The position numbers were made by a program, and so were the translations under genes. Below, piece after piece: positions 41,800-49,505 of a DNA stretch of 64,000 nucleotides. This DNA comes from Acidimangrovimonas sediminis (GTDB lineage: Bacteria; Pseudomonadota; Alphaproteobacteria; Rhodobacterales; Rhodobacteraceae), in assembly GCF_002871005.1 (NCBI RefSeq), contig NZ_PHSN01000014.1, positions 1 to 64,000 on the forward strand, in the 5' to 3' direction. Below the pieces are notes generated by a model. That model worked only from the letters and a program-made list of their open reading frames with translations, had not been told where the DNA came from and made no database searches. Every line of letters starts with the position of its first letter. The stretch's first letter is position 1.

Positions 41800-43071
41800 T
41801 TACTTGTTCATCAGCCCGGTCAGGCCATCGGCCGCGGCGGAGAGCGCGTCAGGCACCGGCTTCTCGCCGCTGGCGGCCAGCGACAGCTGGGTGCCCAGCG
41901 TGTCCTCGTACTGCGCGGAATAGGTGAAGATCGGGAAGGACTTGCCGCTTTCCACCACCTTCATCGCCTGCTTGTAGAACGGATATTTCTTCAGCACGGC
42001 CGGGTCCTCGTAGACATCGGCGCGCACCGGGGCATGCCCTTCCATCGCGCGGGCCACGGCCACATCCTTGCTTTGCACCCAGGTGATGAACTTCCAGGCG
42101 GCGTCCTTCTCGTCCTGGGGGATGTTCTTGGGAATGCCCCAGCCCCAGCCGCCGCTTTCGCCATGCCCGCCGGGCATCACCGACAGCGCGACCTTGCCCG
42201 CCACCGACGGGCAGCTCTTGGCGTTGTCGATCTGCGGCAGCATCCACCAGTAGGTGACCATGCTGAACGCCTTGCCCGAGCACATCAGCCGCATCGTGTC
42301 GTCCAGCGTGGCCGACAGCGCGCCGGTCTGCGCGGCATGGGTGATCGCATCCTTGTAAAGCGTCAGCGCGGTCTTTCCGGCGTCGGAATTCAGCACCACC
42401 TTGTTCTTGCCGTCGAGGTAGGCGCCGCCGGCGGAAAACAGGTAGTTCGAGAATTCCATCGCGTTGGGGTCGCCCTTCTGGCCCTGCATCGCAGCGCCGG
42501 CAACCTTGCCCTCGGCCTTCATGAACTTGGCGACCTTGACGTAATCGGCCAGCGTCTTGGGCACCGCCAGCTCCTGCCCCGTCTCCTTCTTGTAGGTCGC
42601 CTTCAGTTTCGGATCCTGCAACAAGTCGGTGCGGTAGATCAGGCCCATGGAGTAGTTGTACATCGGGATCAGCGGCATCGAGGCGTCGGTGTCGCCCAAG
42701 AGCTTCATCGTCGAGGGGATGAAGACCGAGGTGTCGAAGCCGCTCTTCTTGGCGTAGGGCTTCAGATCCTCCAGCCAGCCCGCGGCGGGGAACTCCCCGG
42801 CCCAGAGGAAATCGACCTCGAGCAGGTTGTAATAGCTCTTGCCGCTGACCAGCTGGGGGACCAGCTTGTCGTGCATGTCGCCGTAGCCGACCTTTTCGAA
42901 CTCCACCTTGATGCCGGTCTGCTTCTCGAACTCGGGCAGCATCTTCTCGATGATGGCCGTCTCGGGCACGTCCTCCATCAACGCGTGCAGGGTGACGCCG
43001 TCGGCCAGCGCCGCACCGCCCCACAGGGACGCGGCCGCGCCAAGGGTCAGTGCCGTGATCATCTTCTTCAT
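41800..43071 (-). CDS. Sugar ABC transporter substrate-binding protein
   Basis: A 423-residue family 1 binding protein with a Sec signal (MKKMITALTLGAAASLWGGA, cut after ALA). It has VTLHALMEDVPETAIIEKML, FEKQTGIKVEFEKVGYGDM, the sugar-facing MYNYSMGLIYRTDLL and the PGGHGESGGWGWGIPK ligand loop. It captures a mono-, disaccharide or polyol; identity not determinable. Confidence 0.93.
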   Translation of the reverse strand: MKKMITALTLGAAASLWGGAALADGVTLHALMEDVPETAIIEKMLPEFEKQTGIKVEFEKVGYGDMHDKLVPQLVSGKSYYNLLEVDFLWAGEFPAAGWLEDLKPYAKKSGFDTSVFIPSTMKLLGDTDASMPLIPMYNYSMGLIYRTDLLQDPKLKATYKKETGQELAVPKTLADYVKVAKFMKAEGKVAGAAMQGQKGDPNAMEFSNYLFSAGGAYLDGKNKVVLNSDAGKTALTLYKDAITHAAQTGALSATLDDTMRLMCSGKAFSMVTYWWMLPQIDNAKSCPSVAGKVALSVMPGGHGESGGWGWGIPKNIPQDEKDAAWKFITWVQSKDVAVARAMEGHAPVRADVYEDPAVLKKYPFYKQAMKVVESGKSFPIFTYSAQYEDTLGTQLSLAASGEKPVPDALSAAADGLTGLMNK

Positions 43072-43115
43072 CGCTTACATCCTCGTCTGTTGGGTTTCGC
43101 TGCTCTGCTTTTTTG

Positions 43116-43916
43116 TTATTTCACCGATCCGAAGGAGAGCCCCTCGACCAGGTATTTCTGAATGAACTTGGCCGCGATCATCAGCGGCAGGATCGCCAGC
43201 GAGACGCCCGCCGCGACGTTCGAGATCTGCACCCCGTTCGAGGTCTGAAGGCTGGCCAGCGCGACCGGCACCGTCGCCGTGCTCGATCCGTTGAGGATCA
43301 GCGCGAACAGGAATTCGTTCCACGACAGGATGAAGCCCAGCACCGCGGCCGCCATGATCCCCGGCGCGGCCACCGGCAGGACGACGCGCCAGAAGGCGCC
43401 CCAGCGGGTCGCGCCGTCGGTCATCGCGGCGCCTTCCAGATCCTCGGGGATCGACTCGAAGAACCCCATCAGGATCCAGATCAGGAACGGCAGGTTGATG
43501 GCCGCATAGACGATGGTCAGCCCCAAGAGAGAATTGGTCAGCCCCAGCGTCCGGAACAGCATGAAGGTGGGCAGCGCCAGCGCGACCGGCGGCAGCATCT
43601 GACTGGCCAGCGTGGCAAAGCGCGCGATCCGGCCACCGGTGCGAAAGCGCGCGAAGGCATAGCCCGTCATCGCGGCCAACGGCATCGTCAGCACCACCGA
43701 CAGCCCGGCGACGATCAGCGAATTCAGGTAGTTCCGGCCGAAATCCTTGTCGGCGAACAGCGCACGGTAATTGTCCAGCGTCACCGCGGGCAGGATCGCC
43801 GTGCTGTAGCTGTCATGCGCCGGCACCAGCGACGTGCGCAGCACCCACAGGATCGGGAACAGCACAATCACCACCGCCAGGATCAATCCGACATGGGAGA
43901 CGACCTTGCGCAGCAT
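43116..43916 (-). CDS. Sugar ABC transporter permease (MalG/UgpE-like)
   Basis: A 266-residue six-helix CUT1 permease. It has the first helix region LILAVVIVLFPILWVLRTS, AMTGYAFARFRTGG, the EAA loop EDLEGAAMTDGATRWGAFWR and the C-terminal LVEGLSFGSVK. It lies 2 bases after the ATPase gene. Confidence 0.92.
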   Translation of the reverse strand: MLRKVVSHVGLILAVVIVLFPILWVLRTSLVPAHDSYSTAILPAVTLDNYRALFADKDFGRNYLNSLIVAGLSVVLTMPLAAMTGYAFARFRTGGRIARFATLASQMLPPVALALPTFMLFRTLGLTNSLLGLTIVYAAINLPFLIWILMGFFESIPEDLEGAAMTDGATRWGAFWRVVLPVAAPGIMAAAVLGFILSWNEFLFALILNGSSTATVPVALASLQTSNGVQISNVAAGVSLAILPLMIAAKFIQKYLVEGLSFGSVK

Positions 43917-43918
43917 CG

Positions 43919-45019
43919 TCAGGCCTCCCGCACCAGCGCTTCGCCATCGGCGGCATCGAACAGGTGCATGTGCGCCAGATCGGCATGCAGCGTGACGGTC
44001 TCGCCCAGCTTGGGCAGGAAATGCCGGTCGACCCGCGCGGCGATGCGGTGCCCGCCGCTCTCCACCGCGATCAGGTTCTCGTTGCCGAGCGCCTCCACCG
44101 CGGTCACGCTGCCCTCGAACGGAAGGGTGCCGGGCTTCGCCTCGGTGGCGATATCCTCGGCGCGCAGGCCGAACTGCAGCGCCCGCCCCACGCCGGCCCG
44201 ATAGGCCGCGGCCTCGCGCGCGGGCAACGGCCCGGCGATCGGACCGGCCCCGAGCGCGATGCCCCCGTCCGAAGCAGTCAGTTCCGCCGGGATCAGGTTC
44301 ATCGCGGGCGAGGCCAGGAATTGCGCGACGAAGGTGTTGCGCGGCCGGGCGTAGACCTCCAGCGGCGGCCCCACCTGCTCGATCCGGCCGTTGCGCATGA
44401 TGCAGATCCGGTCGCCCATGGTCATCGCCTCGACATGGTCATGCGTGACGAAGACAGTGGTCTTGCCCACGCGGCGGTGCAGCTTGACCAGTTCCTGACG
44501 CATCTCGCCGCGCAGCTTGGCGTCGAGGTTCGACAGCGGCTCGTCCATCAGGAACACGTCGGGCTCGCGCACGATCGCCCGCCCCAGCGCGACCCGCTGG
44601 CGCTGCCCGCCCGACAGGGCCGAGGGCTTGCGGTCGAGATAGGCCTGCAAGCCCAGAACCTCTGCCGCCTGCGCGATGCGCGCCTCCTGCTCGGCCCGCG
44701 GCGTCTTGCGCATCTTCATGCCGAACCGCATGTTCTCGCGCACGCTCATGTGGGGATAAAGGGCGTAGGACTGGAACACCACGGCGACGTTGCGCGCCCG
44801 CGGCGCCAGCCGGGTGACGTCGCGACCCGCGATGCTGATCTCACCGCTGGTGGTTTCCTCCAGCCCCGCGATCATCCTCAATGTCGTCGACTTGCCGCAT
44901 CCGGACGGGCCGAGGAGGACCATGAACTCCCCCTCCTCGATATCGAGGCTGACGTCCTGCACGCCGAAGATGCCCAGACCGTAGTCGCGGCTGATGTTGT
45001 TGAGCTTGATAGCTGGCAC
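43919..45019 (-). CDS. Sugar ABC transporter ATP-binding protein (MalK/UgpC-like)
   Basis: A 366-residue CUT1 ATPase. It has Walker A GPSGCGKST, the signature LSGGQRQRVALGRAIV, Walker [17 protein letters not shown], the H-loop VTHDHVEAMTMGD, and a C-terminal OB-type regulatory domain (FGLRAEDIATEAKPG). I choose the GTG at 45019 (VPAIKLNNISRDYG) because MalK-like proteins begin with this strand; a TTG at 45037 would add six residues. It is the second gene of the leftward sugar operon. Confidence 0.9.
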   Translation of the reverse strand: MPAIKLNNISRDYGLGIFGVQDVSLDIEEGEFMVLLGPSGCGKSTTLRMIAGLEETTSGEISIAGRDVTRLAPRARNVAVVFQSYALYPHMSVRENMRFGMKMRKTPRAEQEARIAQAAEVLGLQAYLDRKPSALSGGQRQRVALGRAIVREPDVFLMDEPLSNLDAKLRGEMRQELVKLHRRVGKTTVFVTHDHVEAMTMGDRICIMRNGRIEQVGPPLEVYARPRNTFVAQFLASPAMNLIPAELTASDGGIALGAGPIAGPLPAREAAAYRAGVGRALQFGLRAEDIATEAKPGTLPFEGSVTAVEALGNENLIAVESGGHRIAARVDRHFLPKLGETVTLHADLAHMHLFDAADGEALVREA

Positions 45020-45085
45020 GGGTCGTATCCGTCGCAAGAAAAGGGATGTGGCTGGGGGCCGTTTCCGGGCGGGCGCGGCCCGGTG

Positions 45086-45886
45086 TCAGGTCATGTAGAC
45101 GCCGCCGGTCACGTTGATCGCCTGCCCGGTCATGAAGCGCGCGGCGTCCGAGCACAGGAAGATGACCACGCCGGCCACGTCCTCGGGCGTCTCGATCCGG
45201 CCCAGCGGGGTCTGCGAGATGTAATCCTGCGTCACCGCGTCGGGGGTCATGCCGCGTAGCTCGGCCTCCCACGCGATCTCGCGCTCCTGCATCGAGGTGC
45301 GCACGAAGCCGGGGCAGACCGCGTTGACGCGGATGCCTGCGGGCGCCAGTTCCCGCGCAAGGCCCTGGGTCCAGCCCACGACGGCGAACTTGCTGGCGGA
45401 ATAATGCGCCAGCAGCGGCGCCCCCACCTTGGCCGCCAGCGAGGCGGTGTTGACGATGGTGCCCGCACCGCGCGCAAGAAAGTGCCGCGACGCGATCTGG
45501 TTGGTCAGGAACACGCCGCGCGCGTTGACGTCCATGTTGAACGCCCAGTCGTCATCGGTCAGATCGACGGCGCGCCGCATGCTCGACACCCCGGCGTTCG
45601 CGATGCAGATGTCGACCCCGTCGCCCCGCGCCGCGGCTTCGGCAAAGGCCGCCTCGACCGAGGCGCGGTCGCGCACGTCTACCTGCACCGCGTGATGCCC
45701 CTGCCCCAGCTTTTCTGCCGCCGTCCGGGCCGCAGACAGATCCAGATCGGCAACCGTCACCGTCACGCCCTGCGCTGCCAGCGCCCGCGCGATCGCCCAG
45801 CCGATTCCACCGGCTGCGCCGGTCACGAAGGCGGACTTGCCCTGAAGGCCCGGATGCTGCTGAAGCGCAAGGTCGTGTTCATTCAT
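45086..45886 (-). CDS. SDR family oxidoreductase (sugar/polyol dehydrogenase candidate)
   Basis: A 266-residue classical SDR. It has VTGAAGGIGWAIARAL, the NAG in CIANAGVSSM, NTASLAAKVG and YSASKFAVVGW, and ends MTGQAINVTGGVYMT. It is the first gene of the sugar operon, 66 bases before the ATPase, so it most likely oxidises the imported polyol or sugar to a ketose for the FGGY kinase. The start at 45886 follows GGGAG at 8 bases. Confidence 0.9.
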   Translation of the reverse strand: MNEHDLALQQHPGLQGKSAFVTGAAGGIGWAIARALAAQGVTVTVADLDLSAARTAAEKLGQGHHAVQVDVRDRASVEAAFAEAAARGDGVDICIANAGVSSMRRAVDLTDDDWAFNMDVNARGVFLTNQIASRHFLARGAGTIVNTASLAAKVGAPLLAHYSASKFAVVGWTQGLARELAPAGIRVNAVCPGFVRTSMQEREIAWEAELRGMTPDAVTQDYISQTPLGRIETPEDVAGVVIFLCSDAARFMTGQAINVTGGVYMT

Positions 45887-45903
45887 GTGCAATTACTCCC
45901 AGA

Positions 45904-45912
45904 TTGATCAAA
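45904..45912. promoter_or_regulatory. Candidate DeoR-type operator half (left)
   Basis: TTGATCAAA lies 18 bases upstream of the SDR start, and its near copy TTGATCGAA lies at 45988-45996. The palindromic core TTGATCAA repeated on both sides of the divergent promoter region suggests binding sites for the adjacent DeoR regulator. Confidence 0.4.
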
Positions 45913-45987
45913 ATCAAACACGGTTTTGGAAAACGCACAAGAGTTATGTTTTGAAATGTTCAGTTGAAACCGAGGTGATGTTCTGGT

Positions 45988-45996
45988 TTGATCGAA
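45988..45996. promoter_or_regulatory. Candidate DeoR-type operator half (right)
   Basis: TTGATCGAA, preceded by GGT, matches the left copy at 45904-45912 in 8 of 9 bases. The two are 84 bases apart, eight helical turns, compatible with looping. It lies about 30 bases before the DeoR start. Confidence 0.4.
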
Positions 45997-46026
45997 GCAG
46001 TATTCCGTAGCAAGGGCCGGTTCAAG

Positions 46027-46854
46027 ATGACTGAGACGACGACCGAGGCGCCGCAGGCGCGGCGTGGGCGGACACCCGCGCAGGCCCGGCTGACCGCCAT
46101 CCTTGCCCGGCTCAACCAGGGCGGGTCCGTCTCGGTCGCGGAGATCGCGGAGGAATTCGGGGTCTCCGACATGACCGTGCGGCGCGATCTGGCCGAGCTG
46201 GAGGCGCAGGGCCTGCTGGAGCGCGTGCATGGCGGCGCCGTCAGCCTGCAACACGGGCCGCTGACCGTGATCGACGATGTCGAGCCGCTGTTCGAGGCCC
46301 GGCGCCGCCTGAACAGCGACGCCAAGGCGCGCATCGCGCAGGCCGCCGCCGGATTGGTGGCAGAATGCCAGACCGTCGCCTTCGATCTGGGCACCACCGT
46401 GCTGGCCGCCGCGCGGGCGCTCCTCTCCGCCGAGCCGCCGGCGGGCATGCGGATCTTTACCAACAGCCTGCGGGTGGCCCAGCTGACCGCCGCCGCCACG
46501 GTGCAGACCTACGTGCCCGGCGGCCTGATCCAACCCGGCGAGATGTCGGTGACCGGGCCGGGCGCGATCGAGGATTTCTCGCGCTACTATTTCGACGCCT
46601 CGGTGATCGGCGCCTCGGGGCTGACGGCGGATGGCCTTTTCGACTATTCCCCCGAGGAAGCCGCGATGAAGACGGTCTACATCCAGCGCGCCGCGCGCCG
46701 GATCCTGCTGCTCGACAGTTCCAAGTTCCGCCGCATGTCGACCGTCCGGGTCGCCGACCTCAAGCGCATCTCGGTGCTGGTGACCGATGCCACCCCGCCG
46801 CCTGAACTGACTCAGGCCCTCGATGACGCGGGCGTCTCGATCCTCGTCGCCTGA
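46027..46854 (+). CDS. DeoR/GlpR family transcriptional regulator
   Basis: A 275-residue regulator. The N-terminal HTH is VAEIAEEFGVSDMTVRRDLAELEAQGLLERVHGG-type (motif VSDMTVRRDL) and the C-terminal sugar-phosphate sensor has AFDLGTTVLAAARAL, FTNSLRVAQLTAA, GASGLTADGLFDYS and LLLDSSKFRR. Such proteins sense phosphosugars. The ATG at 46027 is preferred over a TTG 13 codons upstream. It is divergent from the SDR/ABC operon and cotranscribed with the kinase, so it likely responds to the kinase product. Confidence 0.93.
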   Translation: MTETTTEAPQARRGRTPAQARLTAILARLNQGGSVSVAEIAEEFGVSDMTVRRDLAELEAQGLLERVHGGAVSLQHGPLTVIDDVEPLFEARRRLNSDAKARIAQAAAGLVAECQTVAFDLGTTVLAAARALLSAEPPAGMRIFTNSLRVAQLTAAATVQTYVPGGLIQPGEMSVTGPGAIEDFSRYYFDASVIGASGLTADGLFDYSPEEAAMKTVYIQRAARRILLLDSSKFRRMSTVRVADLKRISVLVTDATPPPELTQALDDAGVSILVA

Positions 46855-46871
46855 CATTTACAGGATATTCC

Positions 46872-48356
46872 ATGGCTCTCTATCTGGGTCTCGACATCGG
46901 GACCACTTCGACGATCGGCCTTCTGATCGAACTGCCCGACCGGATCCTCGCCAAGGCGCAGCGCCCGGTGACCCTGCATTCCGCGCACCCCGGCTGGGCC
47001 GAGGAAGACCCCGATCAATGGTGGGCCAATTGCTGCGCGATCATCCCCGAACTCTTGGCGAGCGCGGGGCGCGAAGCGTCGGAGATCGCGGGCATCGCCG
47101 TGGCCGGCATGCTGCCCGCGACGATCCTGCTGGATGAAGACGGCAAGCCGTTGCGCCGCTCGATCCAGCAAAGCGACGGGCGCGCCGGGGCCGAGGTCAC
47201 GCAGATGCGGGCCGAGCTGGACGAAGACGCGTTCCTGGCCAGCGCCGGCAACGGCGTGAACCAGCAACTGGTCGGCGCCAAGATGCGCTGGCTTGCCCGG
47301 CATGAGCCCGAGGTGGTGGCAAGGGCCCGCACCCTGCTGGGGTCCTATGACTACATCAACTACCGGCTGACCGGCGTTGCCCGGGTGGAACAGAACTGGG
47401 CGCTGGAGGCGGGCATCGTCAACGTCGCCAGCAACCGGATCGACCCGGATCAGGCCGCCCGCACCGGCATCGACCCGGCGCTTCTGCCGCCGCTTGCCCC
47501 CTCGTCCGAGGTGATGGGCCACGTCACCGACGCTGCCGCCGCCGAGACCGGCCTTGCGGTGGGCACGCCGGTGTTCGGCGGGGCCGCGGACATGATCGCC
47601 TCTTGCCTTGGGGCGGGGGTCGTGGCGAACGGCGACGTGCTGCTGAAATTCGGCGGCGCCGTCGATATCCTGACCGCCACGGACAAGGCGATCCCGGACG
47701 GGCGGCTGTTTCTCGACTATCACCTGATCCCGGGGATGTGGATGCCGAACGGCTGCATGTCGACCGGGGGCTCGGTGCTCAACTGGTTCGTCGACACCCT
47801 CGCCACCGGGGTCGAGCCCCTGAACGGATCGCGCCACGCGGCGCTGGATGCGATGGCCGCGGCGCGGCCCGCGGGCGCGATGGGCCTGACCTTCCTGCCC
47901 TACCTTCTGGGCGAGAAGACGCCGCTGCACGATCCGGCGGCGCGCGGCGCCTTCGAGGGGCTGACGCTGTCGCACGACCTGGGGCACATCTGGCGCGCCG
48001 TGCTCGAGGCCTATGCCTACGCGATCCGCCATCACATCGAGACGTTCAACGACATCGGCTATCAGACCACACGGTTCTTCGTCTCGGACGGCGGAGCGAA
48101 CAGCGATGTCTGGATGGGCATCGTGGCCGACGTCCTGGGCGTCCCCCTGCAACGGCTGGGCGGGCACCCCGGATCATGCCTCGGCGCGGCCTGGGTGGCC
48201 GCCGTGGGCTGCGGCGCCGCCACCTGGGAGGGCATCAGCGCCCTGACGCGCCGCGACCCCCCGATCGCGCCGACCGCCGCCAACCGTCAGGTCTACGACA
48301 CGGGCTATGCCCGGTTCCGCGACCTCTACACCCGGCTCGAGGGGATCCACGCATGA
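46872..48356 (+). CDS. FGGY family carbohydrate kinase (xylulokinase-like)
   Basis: A 494-residue sugar kinase. The N-terminal phosphate-1 motif is YLGLDIGTTSTIGLLI, then IQQSDGRAGAEV, the FGGY signature region MGLTFLPYLLGEKTPLHDPAARGAF, the ATP-binding VSDGGANSDVWMGIVADVLG and the C-terminal GSCLGAAWVAAV. Relatives phosphorylate ketoses such as xylulose or ribulose. With the SDR, importer and BtpA protein it forms a sugar pathway of unknown substrate. 17 bases after the deoR gene. Confidence 0.92.
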   Translation: MALYLGLDIGTTSTIGLLIELPDRILAKAQRPVTLHSAHPGWAEEDPDQWWANCCAIIPELLASAGREASEIAGIAVAGMLPATILLDEDGKPLRRSIQQSDGRAGAEVTQMRAELDEDAFLASAGNGVNQQLVGAKMRWLARHEPEVVARARTLLGSYDYINYRLTGVARVEQNWALEAGIVNVASNRIDPDQAARTGIDPALLPPLAPSSEVMGHVTDAAAAETGLAVGTPVFGGAADMIASCLGAGVVANGDVLLKFGGAVDILTATDKAIPDGRLFLDYHLIPGMWMPNGCMSTGGSVLNWFVDTLATGVEPLNGSRHAALDAMAAARPAGAMGLTFLPYLLGEKTPLHDPAARGAFEGLTLSHDLGHIWRAVLEAYAYAIRHHIETFNDIGYQTTRFFVSDGGANSDVWMGIVADVLGVPLQRLGGHPGSCLGAAWVAAVGCGAATWEGISALTRRDPPIAPTAANRQVYDTGYARFRDLYTRLEGIHA

Positions 48357-48994
48357 CGTTGCGCGCGGTCGCGTGGGACATCGACGGCACGCTGGTCGAC
48401 AGCGAGCCCCTGCACCATCGCGCGCTGGTGGCCGTCTGCGCCCGCTACGGCCTGACGATCGACCCCGAGGATCAAAGCTTTGTCGGCGTTCACATCGGCG
48501 ATGTCTGGGCGCGCCTGCGCCACCGCCTTCCCGCCTCCGTCGAACAGGCCCGCTGGCTGGAAGAGCTGCACGCCTATTACGCGGCACAGAGCGACACCCT
48601 GCAGCCCATGCCCGGCGCCATCGAGACGATGCACGCGCTGGCGCAGGCGGGCGTGTCGCAGATCTGCGTGTCGAATTCCGTCCGCGCCGTGGTCGACATC
48701 AACCTCAGGAGCCTGGGTGTGACGGGGCTTCTGTCCGGATCGCTCAGCCTCGACGACGTGGCCGCGGGCAAGCCCGACCCCCTGCCCTACCGCATGGCCG
48801 CCGACCGCCTGGCCCTTCCGCCGGAGGCGGTGCTTGCGGTGGAAGACAGCCTGACCGGCCTGCGCTCCGCCCGCGCCGCCGGGCTCCGCGTCGCGCTGGT
48901 GGGCCCCGAGGCCGCGCAGACGAATGACGCGGATTATGCGCTGCGCGCCCTGACCGAGATCCCCGCCCTGCTCGGCGTGCCGACCCCCGCCTGA
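48353..48994 (+). CDS. HAD-superfamily hydrolase (beta-phosphoglucomutase/sugar phosphatase-like)
   Basis: A 213-residue HAD protein. Motif I is AWDIDGTLVDSEPLHH (nucleophile Asp and acid Asp), motif II VSNSVRAVV, motif III Lys in AAGKPDPLPY and motif IV AVEDSLTGLRSARAAG. The cap is the helical type of beta-PGM/phosphatases. The start overlaps the kinase stop by ATGA. A phosphatase or mutase acting on the kinase product or relieving phosphosugar stress is plausible. Confidence 0.92.
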   Translation: MTLRAVAWDIDGTLVDSEPLHHRALVAVCARYGLTIDPEDQSFVGVHIGDVWARLRHRLPASVEQARWLEELHAYYAAQSDTLQPMPGAIETMHALAQAGVSQICVSNSVRAVVDINLRSLGVTGLLSGSLSLDDVAAGKPDPLPYRMAADRLALPPEAVLAVEDSLTGLRSARAAGLRVALVGPEAAQTNDADYALRALTEIPALLGVPTPA

Positions 48995-49336
48995 GGACTC
49001 CCCCGGCCTCCGCCCCCCGCGCAAGGAACGCCGGCCGTAGAGTGCCGGCATTTCCAGCAGGTTGACGAAGCCGGCATAGTGCAGCTCGGTTCAAGGCGCA
49101 TTCTCGAGCAGGCGCGCCAAGGTCGGGTAGTGTGCTTCGCCGCCCATGTCCTTCAACCGCGCAACCCTAGCCTGGAACGGGCCACGCGACAGCCGCTCGG
49201 CATGCTCAAGGCTTCCCCGGCTGGAGGAAACCGGAAAGCGCGAAACTCGGCCCCGCCATGTCCCGGCGGCATCTTTCGCGACCGTTGGCCGAACCGGCGG
49301 GCAGCCCCCGGATCGGCGGGGCCCGCCCGTCGCATC
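48995..49336. other. Convergent intergenic region with possible gene remnant
   Basis: 342 bases. On the minus strand about 49209-49093 a protein-like stretch reads EHAERLSRGPFQARVARLKD then MGGEAHYPTLARLLENAP and a stop. A further minus-strand stretch near 49090-49035 reads TELHYAGFVNLLEMPALYG. Both have coding character but no start and I cannot name the family; this may be a decayed gene. Confidence 0.3.
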
Positions 49337-49495
49337 CTATCCTCTGAACGCGAAGCTCATCCAGATCAGCGCGAGCGTCAGCAGCACACCGGCCACCTCG
49401 GGCCAGTTGCCGAACTTCGGCTCCCACCGCGCGTCCGCATCATAGGCGTCGGGGGTGAGCTCTTCCTCGTGCCGGGTCAGGTCGTCCTGGGTCAT
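49337..49495 (-). CDS. Small single-span membrane protein next to TRAP system 2
   Basis: A 52-residue frame: MTQDDLTRHEEELTPDAYDA, then DARWEPKFGNWPEVAGVLLT, then LALIWMSFAFRG. The N-half is acidic and hydrophilic and the C-half is one hydrophobic helix (VAGVLLTLALIWMSFAF), giving a cytoplasm-in, tail-anchored-like topology. It follows the large TRAP permease by 10 bases on the same strand. I do not recognise the family; an accessory subunit of the transporter is a fair guess. Too short for routine gene calling. Confidence 0.65.
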   Translation of the reverse strand: MTQDDLTRHEEELTPDAYDADARWEPKFGNWPEVAGVLLTLALIWMSFAFRG

Positions 49496-49505
49496 GGCGG
49501 GTTCC

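Noticed and set aside
39925-43161. Very long open frame on the plus strand (over 1000 codons) across the sugar ABC operon
   Set aside because: It is antisense to four clearly recognisable genes, has the low-complexity Arg/Gly/His-rich composition of GC-rich shadow frames and no family features.
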